Part shown: in pieces, positions 43,551-55,816 of the stretch | How positions within the stretch are numbered: position 1 is the stretch's first letter | How the letters are laid out: every line of letters starts with the position of its first letter | Assembly (NCBI RefSeq): GCF_964204645.1 | Contig: NC_134026.1 | Location: 9,681,450 to 9,745,449, forward strand | Source: Tubulanus polymorphus | Lineage: Eukaryota > Nemertea > Palaeonemertea > Tubulaniformes > Tubulanidae | Length of the DNA: 64,000 nucleotides | Reading direction: 5' to 3' | The notes under the pieces: model-generated | What the model saw: only the letters and a program-made list of their open reading frames with translations | What the model was told of the DNA's origin: nothing | Database searches by the model: none | Made by a program: the position numbers and the translations under genes

Positions 43551-44890
43551 ATTTGTTCAGGGTTTAGCATCAACAAACGTCGGGATATGTGCAGGATTTG
43601 CAGGATGTTGACTATTGTCTGAATCCCCTTGATAAAAAAACAACTTGATATTCTAAAAACTTTTATTATTAATTATTAAGAAGACACTCATTACTCAGAA
43701 GTTAGAAACAACTTTAATAATATTCAAGACATATCTCAATACTAGCGCGTAGTATAGGTACTATGATTGAATATGCGTTGATATTGAAATAGAAAGCAAA
43801 TAGAAAAATATAGCTGCATAGCAACGATAACGGGTTTTCTGCCTAATTGGTTCATATGTCAAACTGGGAAGCGTACGAAGATTTCATCGAAATAATTAGA
43901 GCCCATAACATATGACTATTGCCAAGAAGCGCAACCTGGGTCAACATTATGCTGGATATATGGATATTAGGAGTCCATTTGTCAAAGCATCGAAGCAATA
44001 CAGTCCAACTTGTTTATGTCTCAGATGGAGCGCGTGGGGCTGGGCCGTCATTATATTACTGACTTATCCAAATTACACTTACACAGCGCAACGTTTTTCA
44101 GTGTGTAAACTCCGTCGTACTCGGCATTATAGGACAGTGAGGAATTGAAATTTAGCCACCTGAGCCCTTGGCTTGATTCGAGCAAAAGACCTTAAATGAC
44201 TTCACAGAATTTTATTATGGGTCTAGGATTTTCTAAATTTTCGAAGAATGCTTTCTCTGGTTTTGAGATCAATTAAAATTCACTCCTGAATACATTAGTA
44301 AAAAATTAGTCAAATAGATTCTTATTTTATTGAAAGAAATTCTACTGAACACAGATTTTGAAATGAATTATGTGTCGATTGATCCAGACGAAATAATTAC
44401 AGCTAAATCAACTGACGATCAACAAGGTGGAGTTTTCATTTATCTTCGGATAATTTGTCTACCCCTGATGATACAAGCATTTTGGCGACATCTTTTGAAA
44501 CCTCAACGCTTTATCTGCGCGCGTCAATTAGTCAGCCACAGTCGATTTTCATGCCATCTGACCTCTTTCCACCTGTAATTAAGCAATCTAATCCTGGATC
44601 CTGGATCCACCGCTGGAAAATAGTTGAATTTAATAAGGTTATTTATAGGTGCCTAAATATATTTTTTGCTTGGTATGGGCTAATAAGTATGCCAAGTGTT
44701 CTACGGGTACTGTTTTATGTATCAATTAGGTTTGCGCCATGAAAAATGACCCTCAGATTTTGTGATCATACCCTCAAAAGCCCCTCAAATACCCCTCAAA
44801 TTTCATATCGATGGTTCTGTAGGAACCAAGATGTAAGAATTACTCAGTTATGTAATATAATAGAGGAGTGAAAGAAAGTATAATAAATAT
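43551..44890. other. Non-coding interval with weak coding-like fragment
   Basis: The region 44330-44620 gives an acidic/Ser-rich protein-like sequence if two frames are joined (NYVSIDPDEIITAKSTDD, later ISQPQSIFMPSDLFPP), but no family is recognised. Confidence 0.3.
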
Positions 44891-45979
44891 TTAAACCATG
44901 AGATCAAAACTGGTATACCAGTTGGCGGTGACCAAATAATAACCAAGATCGTGGTATGGTTCACATAAGTTCATAACCGTGGTAATTATTTTTCGACCAG
45001 CTGGAACATTTTTGTCTGGCTGAGCTATTTGAACATTGGCAATATAACCATTAGATTCAGCTAACATGTATATCTTCATACCGAACCTTATTGGTTTATT
45101 TGGCATAAAATGACGCCCGGGAGTACGTCCCTTACTTTTAATCATACTCTCATCTAAGGACAAATCTCTCTTTGGCTGATACACGTCCCTAAACTTTGGT
45201 ACAATTACATCAAACAGATACCGAACCTTGTAATATATGTCATATTGGTTTCCATCACGAACTGGGGCCTGGTGTTCATCTGTGAAATGTAAATATCTCA
45301 TTATTTGAAGAAACCGATTGCGGGGGAAAATTTCAGCGATTCCTGGGATATGGGTTAGACGACGAGATGAGCTCCACAATTTTGACAATCTTCCTCTGAA
45401 CTGAATCAGACCAATTACAATTATAACACCCATAAACGTTTTGAGTTCATCAACTGTGATATCTACCCATAGTGACTTATGTTTATTTGGTTCAGCATCA
45501 TGTTTAGCTTCATAATTGCGGTTTGTTTCTCTGACGATGTGCTGGAGTACATCATTGTCAAAATATAACTCAAATAATTCTAGAGCAGACAGATCTTGCA
45601 CATTTACTTTAGGCCCATTCTGTCCCACTCTAAATCTCTTTTCAGTAGGAGCTGTTATATTAGTTGTCCATCCCTCATCAGGATGTTCTAGAACTAGATT
45701 GCTCCCCTTAACAACATTTTCCTCACCTCCATCGACATTATTATTATTGCCAGCATCAATCGGCGGTGCAGCAATACCAATGGGCCTACGATTATTATTG
45801 CCATCGTCACTGTTATTTCCATCAGATTCAGAGTCATTTTCGGCATCAAAATCGGAGGAATAATCACCTTCAAATTCACTGTCACTTCGGTTATCATTTT
45901 CACTTTCGTCACTACTTTCGGTGTTCTCAAAACCATCCAAAAAATTATCAAAAACGTTCCTATTTTGACGAAATGCCAT
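44891..45979 (-). pseudogene. piggyBac-like transposase 3 (C-terminally truncated)
   Basis: 362 codons open from ATG at 45979: a Ser/Asp/Glu-rich acidic N-terminus (about residues 15-75), then the catalytic domain with LELFELYFDNDV, LSLDESMIKSKGR (first Asp) and TANWYTSFDL, where the second Asp of DNxYTS is Ala. The third Asp and the Cys-rich domain are missing; the frame ends at a TTAA at 44891. Inactive. Confidence 0.9.
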
Positions 45980-46149
45980 TTTAATAATATAAACGTTGCG
46001 TCCGGTTGATGATTAGTTCGTTACTTTAGCGGTAGATGGCAGCACGTCCTAGTGGGAGGCTTCTAAAATTAGCGACTTAAAATTCCGTCTCCTGGTAATG
46101 CTACAGTTTATGTCATCGACGTAATATTACGCTTCCTGAAACCATCGGG

Positions 46150-46153
46150 TTAA
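46150..46153 (-). repeat. TTAA at 5' end of piggyBac-3
   Basis: Read on the minus strand TTAA is followed by CCCGATGGTTTCAGG, a CCC-type piggyBac terminus 171 bp upstream of the transposase ATG. No matching right end was found. Confidence 0.65.
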
Positions 46154-47266
46154 TACAGTGTTGTAAAATGACTATATTTAGTATCTGAATAAAGTTTATA
46201 ATTCTTGAACTCCTTAGTGCTTTGTGAGATCAGATATTTGGATCTACCTCAGCCTTCTGATTTCCTGATACAGACAGCAAGTTGGGACAGTCAAATTAAG
46301 AGACTTGGTCAAGACAAGTTACTCAGATCACACTGGAAATTCGCAATATCCTCTTTCCTCATGGACCACACAATGGCAATGTTGACTTTGCTAGAGATTT
46401 ATTATAAAATTCATCACGACCAATTCTTTTTCACTGAATTCAATATTTATTGTTCACTTCTGGTACAAAATCTTGTTCAGCCCCTGACAAGAGAATAAGC
46501 AATGACACTACGTATTTCATGACATAGAACGGTAGTTTTTTTTTTCATCGACAAATTGGGACTATCCTGATATCCCTGATTTGAATGATAGTGTCTTTAG
46601 AATCATAAAAACCATGTCTCGACCAGACGGATAATCCAATCACAATTCAAATTGAAAGCTCGCTAGTGCAGTTATTCACAGAATCCAGCTCTTTAAACCT
46701 CATCAGTTTATCAGATCGTGAGCATCGGAGAAATATAGTACACAACATCTTGGCGCAGCGGCGCATGCTGATGTAACTGATGATGATGATGATGATGATG
46801 AGTTTATCAGAATCAAGGAGTTTCACCGCCTGTTATTTGGAATCTCATTTCATGACGGCTAGTGCTGATTCTTTATTCTCTTCAATTACTGTTTGATGTT
46901 ATCATTCTGAAATTGAAATACATATCACACTTACAATTAAACCTGGATTGACTTTACAATTAATGGTTCAGAATCCATTTTTCAAACTTACCTTGATGCA
47001 TTGCAATCTATTCTTTTCATGTTGAGCTAATTTGATGCGCATTACTTCAATTTCTTAAAACATCCTATAAGTTGTGACTCACAAAATCATCACTAAAACG
47101 CTTACAATAATCTACAATAGATAATCAATATAGTGATTGTGAAATAGCACTCATATTCAATGTTCACATTTTTACGAAGTAAGTAAGTAGGTGAAGTCAC
47201 CTTGTTGATGTCATTATTTTCACTGGATCAACTGCTGATGTCCAATGTGACATTAAGAACAATCAA
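46154..47266. other. Non-coding interval
   Basis: A (GAT)n run lies near 46775-46801. A minus-strand 62-bp segment at 46992-47053 (EVMRIKLAQHEKNRLQ) ends at a consensus GTAAGT donor and might be an exon, but its phase does not join the HECT exons. Confidence 0.35.
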
Positions 47267-47332
47267 TCAATCGCCTCGAGTGAACAAACAAGTAGCCTCT
47301 GCTGCATGGTTCAGTATGTCAGTTGTGGTATA

Positions 47333-50300
47333 CAGAGGCGCCGGAAGCAAATATTTATTCCCCCGACCTATTTTTAAAACCAGTATCTCAGCAAACAAGT
47401 GGGGGGTTCTGGGGATCACCCCCGAGAAAATTTTGAGAAAATTAAGCCGTTTCATGCATTCTGGGGGGGCATCTGGAATAAGACGACACTGAACAATTCT
47501 GACCTATTTTGAAGCAAGTAAAAAAGTAGTGGCTTACCATAAAAAATTTCACAGTCCAATCTCCCTTCACCAAACATATTTATTCACATAACTTGTATAA
47601 AATAACCGATAAATTCGTGTCTGTCCTAGTCTCTCAGTCTCTATCCTACGGTTTATGTACTGTACTCCAAGATATAATATTTAGTACTTGAATATTTACA
47701 CTATATACAATAATAATCCGAGCTAAGTACTGGTATCCAATTAAACGTTTCCAAAAATTGAGAGCCGATGCTCTGAGTGCTTTACAAAGTCTCTAATTGC
47801 TTCGTTGATGTTAATTTTATCTGTCTGTTCTATGTGCACGTGCAGCAACAGGAGGTCATTCAGTTATGTTTGCGTTAAGGTGGAACGTAAATATGTTTTC
47901 AGTCTTTTCAGTGCATATATCAGTCTTCTCAGAGGTGGCATTTGTAGCAGGTAGCACAAGTATCAGATTTAGAACAGTGCATATTTCTGATAAGTAGCAA
48001 CGGACAGCTGTCAGCATCGCTTTGAAGTGATCAATGATATCCTGCAGTGTTACATCTGAGTCACGGTCACAAAACTTTACTTCCAAAGTTTTTAGTTGTG
48101 TTTGTAATAAATCACTGTCAAAATCGGATCCATAGAAACTAACAACAGCCGAAAATTGTTCTTCGTAATCCCGACCATTGCATGCATTGATAATAAGATC
48201 CTGTAGATGTTTATACTGATTAAATCCCTCCTGATCAAATCGACTTTCGATAGAAATTATAATTCTGTCCAAAACATCAAAGTACTGAGATCTGAAGTAG
48301 TCACGTGGAGTTCCAGGATGCTCTGGAGCTGCATTCCCCATTTCAAATCTAGCTGGTGTATTTCGTCTCCGTGGAAGTTTAGGATCACTTATTTCCAGCT
48401 TTGGATATCCATCTTCATCAGTTTGTTGTGCCATTTTTAATACTGTATCATAAAACAAATCGAAGTCTCTATCAGTTCGTATTGCCCGTAGAGTTGAGAG
48501 TGTATCCATAGCACATTTTTGACCAGCAGCTGCAGTAAGATTTGGATTCTGGAGTGTTTTACTGAGATTATCCGCATGTCTCAGGACTAATCTGGCCAAG
48601 TTGACTCCCCAGAAAAAATCCCACTGTTTCATCTGTGATTGAACGCCAATAATCCTTGCTTTTGTATCAGTGTCTTTGACATAATCTGTTTGCTCCCATA
48701 ACTCTAGTAAAATCTGATAATTATCCAAGATACTACTGAGGGAAGCGGCTCGTACAGTCCATCTAGTAGGACACAGAACACGGAGACCAGGTGTATTAGG
48801 TTCCAGCTCTTCTTTAATCTTATGAAATATTCCATCTCTACGCGGAGAATATTTCACCAGTTTGCATATTTCGTGGGAAATATCATCCTTCGTAACTTTT
48901 ACAGCTTTAATGGCATCATTTGCTGCGAGATTTAGTGAATGCCCGTAACAATGAATGAATACAGCTCGCGGTTCATGAGCTTGGACTTTTGCTGCGAGCC
49001 CACTTTTTTTTCCAGTCATATTACTGGCGCCATCATAACATTGTCCTCTGCACTGAGAATAGCTCAAATTGAGACGAGTGAGCACATCGTGTACCACGGC
49101 CGCTAAAGTGTCCACAGTTATATCTGACACATGGTACATACCAATGAAATCCTCATGAACTGAAAGGTCACTAGCTACCCATCTCAAGACTATGACCATT
49201 TGTTCTTTATTTGAATTATCGGTTGCCTCATCCACCATAATACTAAAGAATGGCGATTCTTTAATTCTGGATACGATAGTACGCAGTACTTTCATGGCAA
49301 GGACGTTGATGAGTTCATTCTGGCTATCATGGCTAACATATTTATTACGTTTTTTGTCCAGCCATCTTAACATTGACGAATCATCAGAAGCACGTAACTT
49401 AAACAGCTGTATGAAATGGCCACTTTCAGTATCGTGCCCTCTGAATGGAAGTCCTTGCCGACCTAGGAATCTGACATTCTCAAAGAGTTTTCTCAGCATA
49501 CTCTTGTTGTGGATTTTTTCTTTAGCATGAATTTCACTAAGAGACTCTCCAACGTCTTTTGTACTATTCGGCAGTGTAATGACTCTCTCCATGGCCTCCT
49601 TGTGACACTTAGTTCCCTCGTGATCCTTGAATACTCTATTCGCCTCTTTCCAATTTGAAAATCCTCTCTCGATGAAAGCTTTATCAGTTTTTGAATTTGC
49701 CAGTTTATTTTCATTTTTTGCTCTTGTGCAAACATAACATAGAACGATGTCGTCGTTCTCGCGGTAGTCCAACCAAGGATACTTGTCAAACCACTCCTAT
49801 TGGAATCTCCTTTTCAGTTTACTTTTTTTGCCGAATTCTCTGTATGGAAATTCCAGATTTTTTGGCTGATTTGGTGCATTTAGTCCAGCAGAACCGAGGC
49901 TGGAATCTGGCTGCTGTTTATCGGTTGAAACATGACCAGTCATCTGAGTTTCTAGCTGTCATTCTTGACTAAGAGAATCACAATCAGTAGTCGGGGTTTC
50001 TAGCTCAACAGAATTAGATTCTTGACTATCAATGGATCTCTTTCGTTTTTTGAAATAACTTAGTATTGAAGACATCTTAGCCCTGTTGTGATAAGGTCTC
50101 TAATGAGGAAGCATGGTCGGAAAAATAAAGGTAGTCATGCTATGGTCTAGACATAATAAATCAGCAATTAGTGGATTTGACAGCTTTTAAGAACTGTTTA
50201 CATACTTTGGATCTTGCTGTGAATACTACTAGTACTGACGTACTGTTGTTTATATGGTCCAGACTTCACACTCACACAGTCACATACACTCACACTTGTA

Positions 50301-50425
50301 AACAGCTGTGGTCGGGAAGCTGGGAAATGCTTTGATGTTTGAAACTTAATTAGGAAAATGTCATGATCTGAAAAATTATTGCCCCGACCTTGGTCGGGGT
50401 GGTCGGGGCGGTTCCGGCGCCTCTG
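47333..50425 (-). mobile_element. hAT element (ZMYM1-like) inserted in the HECT exon
   Basis: Termini CAGAGGCGCCGGAA (47333) and TTCCGGCGCCTCTG (ending 50425) are perfect 14-bp inverted repeats, with subterminal CCCCGACC on both sides. The 3093-bp element encloses one transposase gene. Flanks TTCTCCAC and TATACCAC are a plausible but diverged 8-bp target duplication; without the element the HECT frame runs on into TTDILNHA. Confidence 0.85.
47760..50075 (-). pseudogene. hAT transposase, ZMYM1-like (TTF zinc finger, DUF4371, hATC)
   Basis: The frame runs from ATG 50075 with stops only at two N-terminal codons (TGA, TAG) before the long open part (49772-47856). Order: TTF-type zinc finger (CYVC...HKEAM), DUF4371 with FFSIMVDEATDNS (Asp), CYDGASNM (Asp), then a helical insertion and hATC dimerisation with LVLPATNATSE. 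A frameshift after ATSE moves the last ~40 residues (ALKRLKTYLRSTLTQT, LLLLHVH) to another frame down to about 47760. Near-complete; repairs needed are few, so it is fairly young. Confidence 0.88.
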
Positions 50426-51069
50426 CGTGGAGAAATACTCCTTCGTTGGAGCACCAGCATCATATCTAAAATTTGGAATTGTAAATTCAAAGATATCAAA
50501 ACACTCAATGATACACTATATAGTGACAACAATTTAATTATTTGCAAATAATGAACTATCGGTTATAAGGAACATATTTTCCAGTCCCCTGAAGTTCATT
50601 GCAGCATTCACTATTAATAATGCCCCAAAATTAGTGGTTTGGGAAAAGAATGTCCAACATTTAAAAAATGCTGTCATATCTTTTAATATGATGATAACAT
50701 AAACTCTCCTGCTAAATATCTATCGGGTGCATGTGAAGTTCCGTGCCCTTTTCTTCCCTTCTAATTTTGTATACATTTTTGATTTGTCGCCTAACTAAGT
50801 TACTATTAATTTTCTAAGAATTCAAATTGAACAATCTACTGCGCGTTACCTACCCTTCTTCCCCAGCAAATATGACCTTTGGCTGCCTTCTAAGGTTTAC
50901 AGTTGGCCTCTTATAGAGGCCAAGAACTTGGGATAAAACACAAGAGTCTCCCATTCGATCCACATGGAGCTTTTGTTGCCTAGCTCCATAGTCAGGTTCC
51001 TTGGCGTTTGACACAAACTTTTCAATAGTATCGAATTCATCAGCTGAAAATGAGTTGAAATTTTATATA

Positions 51070-51180
51070 CCCATCAAAAATTTCAATGAAAAATGGCAAA
51101 CCATTCAGAAGCTACGGGTTTTGAAATTCAGTGCAGAAATGAACTTTTTAGGCACTAAAATCAAAGGACGGCCATCTTGT
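51070..51180 (+). repeat. Dispersed repeat, copy B
   Basis: Matches 24307-24425 in block order and lies in the intron between HECT-gene exons 6 and 7. Confidence 0.55.
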
Positions 51181-51819
51181 ACCCGATCGTAACTTAAAAA
51201 CAGATATGCGAAAAATGAAATTCATTTAATTCGGTTGTAATGGAAAACTTAATTAGCAAAATTGTTGGTTCAACCACAGAGCTAGGACTCAAGATTACGC
51301 CAACTCGCATAGCCTCCCATATACTTACATACAGATAATGTGTTAACAACTGAACAACTATCAATGGTTCCCTCTACATTAGTATTAGCTCGGACTGCAC
51401 AAACAATTTCTTCCTCTGTACGATTGGGAAACATTTCAACCAGGTTTCTCGTAAATTCTTAATCACTGAGGCCCTGAATCAAGGAAATATCGAAAATATG
51501 GGACAAACTACAATTGTATCACAACTTCATTCTTGGGGATAAAGATAGTTTCAAGGGTCGGTTGCTTGTTGGTTTACCAGCAGATAAATGCAATCATAAC
51601 AATGGTTGTTTAATTGATATATCAACAATCCAAAGATTAATTGAAACCAACTTTTGAGCATCCGAGCCCATATATTTAGCCAATATACCACTTACCTGGT
51701 CTGTCTTAAGAATACATTCAGCGATAATTTCAGGTTCCTATGAATACATAAAGAATATCTTAATCTATACATTTGCGATAGTCTGGGAAAAAAGAAATCA
51801 AGACAAGGCCCACTAACTT

Positions 51820-51974
51820 CAGGAGTCAATTGCTCAAAATTTGGTTAAAATAACCAATGGATAAATACAAAAATTCATAAAGACTATGAATTTTTGATAA
51901 ATACCATAGTAACAATGAATTTTTGTCACCTCACTGGTGGTTAACCCTAACCAACTTTTGAGTAACTGGCCCCT
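51820..51974. mobile_element. MITE with termini GGCCAGTTGCTCAAAA, copy 1
   Basis: The left end GGAGTCAATTGCTCAAAATT is mirrored by AACTTTTGAGTAACTGGCCCC at the right. 155 bp, no coding. Lies in intron 4 of the HECT gene. Same family as 53784-53908. Confidence 0.7.
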
Positions 51975-52154
51975 AGACAGGCAATTAATTGGCTTGCAAT
52001 TCAAAAAACAAGCTATATTTTAGTCAATTTATTGAGTGTATATCACTATAGGGTGATTCATTTATTATGTACATCATAAAGAGTATGTAAGCAACGGTTG
52101 GTACGTATTAATAAAATAAATTATTTGCTCAAATTTGAAAGCGTCCACTGGAAA

Positions 52155-52492
52155 GGAGCGTTGTGATAATTAATGAGAGGTGTATACAAAAGGTATTGGA
52201 CCTCATAAACAAGGAGCCTGTCGGCTTACATAGCTCCGCTGTGTGATTTGAAGGAATAACTGCCCTATACCTAGGGCCCCTATACTTGATTGTAGATATT
52301 GGTCCACAGAATATTCATGCAAAATTTGGAATTGATCTGATTAAAACTGTAGGACAAGTAGCGATTTGAAGAAATAGAAGCTCCACCCCAAGAGGCGCCC
52401 CCTGGGGAACGAACGAACGGACGGACGACAACGGCTCACCCCCTTACCCATCAGCTCCGCTGACCTTCGGTCACAGCGGAGTTAAAAACAGC
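52155..52492. repeat. Repeat segment with AGCTCCGCTG inverted ends
   Basis: CTCCGCTGTG near 52232 is mirrored by CACAGCGGAG near 52478, and a GGACGGACGAC run near 52420 precedes a terminal hairpin with a CCTTCGG loop. The layout looks like a dispersed non-autonomous element in intron 4. Confidence 0.5.
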
Positions 52493-53783
52493 ACATTTTT
52501 GCATACTTAAAAAAATGACTGAAAATGATCCCTATGTAAATGCAGCCATCAGTCGTTTTTATTTTCTGGCCCATTGAACATTTGTAATATTTTGCACTAC
52601 TCAATTAGGTCATATAACGAACTGGATGGGAAAACTGCGCAGTATGGCTTGTAGTATTGTTCTATTGTTTTATTCCCTTCACATTGCCAAAAGTTAAATT
52701 GAGAAAATACCAACGATGGTAAATCATGAGCCTGCTCTAGTAAAGTACTAACAATTATCAGATATTAATATTTTAAGTTAAAAGTTGAAGTAAAAATGAA
52801 ATATTCCTCAAAAAATCTAATCTTCCATCTAAGCACAAGGTGACTCCTGAAACTTAAAACTGCATACAAACCGTCTCGGAAACTTGCTGAATTGCTGGCT
52901 CTGTAGTTGATTCTGCATCTTGACTCTGAAAAAACGTTTTTTTTAGTATTAGGCCTACAATATTAACTTAACTCTGTGATATATTTAACTGTTGTGTATA
53001 TACTCACCATCAAATCATCATTTGGCAACATGTACAATGACTTTGTGGTTCCAAATATCCTGTGGATGGATTGTCCATCAAGACAATCACTGGTGGCAGG
53101 CACAAGTATTCTGCCACAAGCAATCATTATTTTGAATCTTCAACAAAAGATAAACAAAAATTTAAGGAAACTGTTTCGAGCAAAAGTACCATAGGCTAGT
53201 CTTACGTAACATGTAATATATTGTATTTCTATCGTTAGACATTAGAAAATTAAGTCATGTGAAAATTTAGTCCATCGTTCGTATGACTTACTTAGGTAAT
53301 GAATTGATACAGCAAAGCTTTTCTGCGAAACACTCCTCGAGAAGACGAAACATCTCCTGTTCACTAGCATTTTTGCTAAATTGTTTTCCATCAATTACAT
53401 TGCCCAAAAGTGCCAGATCTGCCTTCAATGAGTGGCTGACAACCATCGTATCACTAGACTTTTTGAGTAATATAATCTCTTTGAGATGAAACGTATTTCC
53501 TGGAAATATCATATAGGCCTAGGAATGGCTTTTCCCGGCCTAAATAACAGTGTCAATTTGACCATTATTGGTTTATCACCGTACATATCCATATGTGAAC
53601 ATTCTTAAAAAATAACCTGGGCTGAGCCTAAAATTCATTACCAGCGGACGTGCTTATTCTGAAAATGGCTGTAAGACGTTTTAGGCCTTGAGCTATTGTT
53701 TTCTAATCATCAAAAATCATGCGATCGATAGACATGGAAACATTGAACATTCAAATAGCCACTTTTTTCTATTTAGCCTAACC

Positions 53784-53908
53784 CCAGGGGCTGCAGTTGC
53801 TCAAAGGTTTAAGGTAAAAAGCCATAGGCCTAGTTACCATGCAATCTCACTGTGTCACTGTCAACTATCCACTGATAAACTGGCAAATTTTGAGCAACTG
53901 GCCTCAGG
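53784..53908. mobile_element. MITE with termini GGCCAGTTGCTCAAAA, copy 2
   Basis: Ends CAGTTGCTCAAA and TTTTGAGCAACTG; 125 bp; in intron 1 of the HECT gene. Confidence 0.7.
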
Positions 53909-54739
53909 CATTTTGACAATCCTTCATTAAAAAAATCGATGTTTAGTTCAACTGCTCATCTGTCCTGGCCCAAGACCAAATCAGGTCTACTAAAACTGAC
54001 CTCAGGCCTTATTGGCTCAGAGAAAATTTGAACTTACCACAATCAGAGGCTATATTTTGTCGGCCACCGCCACGGCCACTACCGGCTCTTCTACTACTAG
54101 TACTAGTATTAGTACTAGTAGTAGGCCTGCTGAAATGACCCTGGCTGAAGTAGGGGTGGTAGTGGTAACCCAGCCCTACTCGCCGAAGACTCGCTGTAGT
54201 CGGCCGTGATGAAGTAGCAGTCGCAGTCGTATTACTACGGGCATTTATTAATCTATTAGTATTATTAACATTACCACTGGCACTCGCGACGGCAAAAAAA
54301 GGTCTTGAAGACACACCACTGGCACTATGACTTGTAGTAGTAGTAGTAGCATTAGTTGTCACCGACCGGATAGCGGTAACACGCTCTATAAATTCGGAAT
54401 TGTTAAGTAGTTCATCCACTACTTGGCGCAAGCTTACATTCGACATTTCGACAGGATAATAATAGCAGTAGTGAACCGTGTTAAAAGCGCGCTGCGCGCG
54501 TGTCTCCAACACCTAAGCCTATTTAGACTGGTTCCGTCGTCATTACAGAACAATTCCGATCCAGTTTTCCGATCTAGGACGGCCGTTGAGGTCTGGGTGG
54601 AATAGGGCTAAAGTAAGGGTCAGGGTAAGATTATGCATTTGGGTGCGGTATATCAAGTTGTTTCGTTGACTCTAGTGGTTTATAGAGAGCTAGCACTGTG
54701 CATAGAACCCCACTGCGTTCGAAATTGGCTAAGTATCTT

Positions 54740-54751
54740 TGCGCATGCGCA
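54740..54751 (-). promoter_or_regulatory. NRF1-type palindrome upstream of the HECT gene
   Basis: TGCGCATGCGCA is a perfect NRF1 consensus about 295 bp upstream of the exon 1 ATG. TATATATAG lies near 54777. Another copy (TGCGCATGCGCT) is at 55899-55910. Confidence 0.45.
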
Positions 54752-54904
54752 CTCAATTGATTTTCCTCGGCAATGGTATATATAGTCTGCACTTAATTTA
54801 ATAGAAGATGGCGCATGGATCAGCTTTAGTATACATTAAAACCGTTGTATTATGAGTAGATGGCGCATGTGTACGTCTAAAACCGTCTAATACATTATAT
54901 CGAT

Positions 54905-55105
54905 GAAATATCAAATGCATATATCTTTAAAAAGCAAATGTGTATGTCGTAAAAATCAAATGTATGTCTTAAAATATCAAATGCATATGTCTTAAAAAAC
55001 AAATGTGTATGTCGTAAATATCAAATGCATATGTCTAAAAAAATCAAATGTATATGTCTGAAAAAGCAAATGTGTATGGATTAAAAATCAAATGTATGTC
55101 TTAAA
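54905..55105 (+). repeat. Degenerate ~23-bp tandem repeat
   Basis: Repeats of ATCAAATGCATATGTCTTAAA and the variant GCAAATGTGTATGTCGTAAA, about eight copies with imperfect spacing. Confidence 0.75.
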
Positions 55106-55765
55106 TTCATATCTATGCCTTACATTCAGAACATATCTAAGATGAATATTATATATATATATAGTATAAGAATATTATATAATTTTGTCTTGAATTTCAT
55201 TCCATACTGATAAACAACTGTGAACAATCACTGAGCACTAACATAAGTGGGAACTCTGACTTTCCTGTGTCCCCTGTGAAATCTTTTTCCTTAAAAAATA
55301 CAAATCATTCACTGTTGAAGACATGATAACTGACAAATAAAGTAGCCTGATAACCTTCTACGTACATCAATGATTTTAATGAATCCCTTCGAATAATTAT
55401 AGCTTGTTTCTATTATCAAGAAATCAATCTTAAAGTAACACAGATATTTACTTCAAATTAATTAGACAAAGTGTACTAATTCTAGCTATTTACTCTAGGA
55501 CTGCTTTAAAGTTTTTGATTGGCTAAAGTAACACTAATTCCAATAAATTAGCCAACGTTAACTGCTGCACTAATAAGTGGACTTACTAGTTTCCTATAAT
55601 TTGGTAAGTGAATTATAATTACATAAGGACTGATTTAAAGCTTTTGATCTGCACACAACATCTGTATTTCTATATCTTATAAATCTATATTCGATAATAT
55701 ACAAATGAATTTCTAAGTAAAGTATTTAGGTGGTGTTAATCCAAATCAAAAAGGATTTTATTCGG
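55106..55765. other. AT-rich interval
   Basis: No gene recognised. Confidence 0.5.
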
Positions 55766-55816
55766 GGGGGGGGGCAATTGTCCTAGGGGGGCAGTTATCC
55801 GGGGGGCAATTTGTCA
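55766..55816 (+). repeat. G-run repeat (17-bp unit)
   Basis: Three imperfect units of GGGGGGCAATTGTCCTA. Four or more G-tracts on one strand could form a G-quadruplex. Confidence 0.7.

Larger units (their letters stand above)
47267..54446 (-). pseudogene. G2E3-like HECT E3 ubiquitin ligase gene, exons 1-8, broken
   Basis: Exons (minus): 54446-54038, 53499-53292, 53137-53008, 52925-52872, 51737-51696, 51473-51329, 51043-50854, and 50465-50426 continuing at 47332. All junctions have AG acceptors and GT donors (mostly GTAAGT or GTGAGT) and all phases fit. Exon 1 is Ser/Thr-rich; exons 2-3 hold the FHLKEIILL...FKIMIACGRILVPATS module found in invertebrate G2E3-like proteins; exon 6 resembles a CUE ubiquitin-binding domain (VEMFPNRTEEEI) with an in-frame TAA; exon 7 ends FAGEEG and exon 8 starts YDAGAPTKEYFST, the start of a HECT fold. 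A hAT transposon splits exon 8, and the catalytic-Cys lobe is not in the window. Confidence 0.75.

Noticed and set aside
44330-44742. Host gene with acidic/Ser-rich product
   Set aside because: Needs a frameshift and shows no splice signals or recognised family; left as non-coding.
45516-45863. Plus-strand 115-codon ORF
   Set aside because: Antisense shadow of the acidic N-terminus of piggyBac-3.
46992-47053. Exon 9 of the HECT gene
   Set aside because: Good donor, but it needs a one-base phase the previous exon does not supply, and the sequence is not HECT-like.
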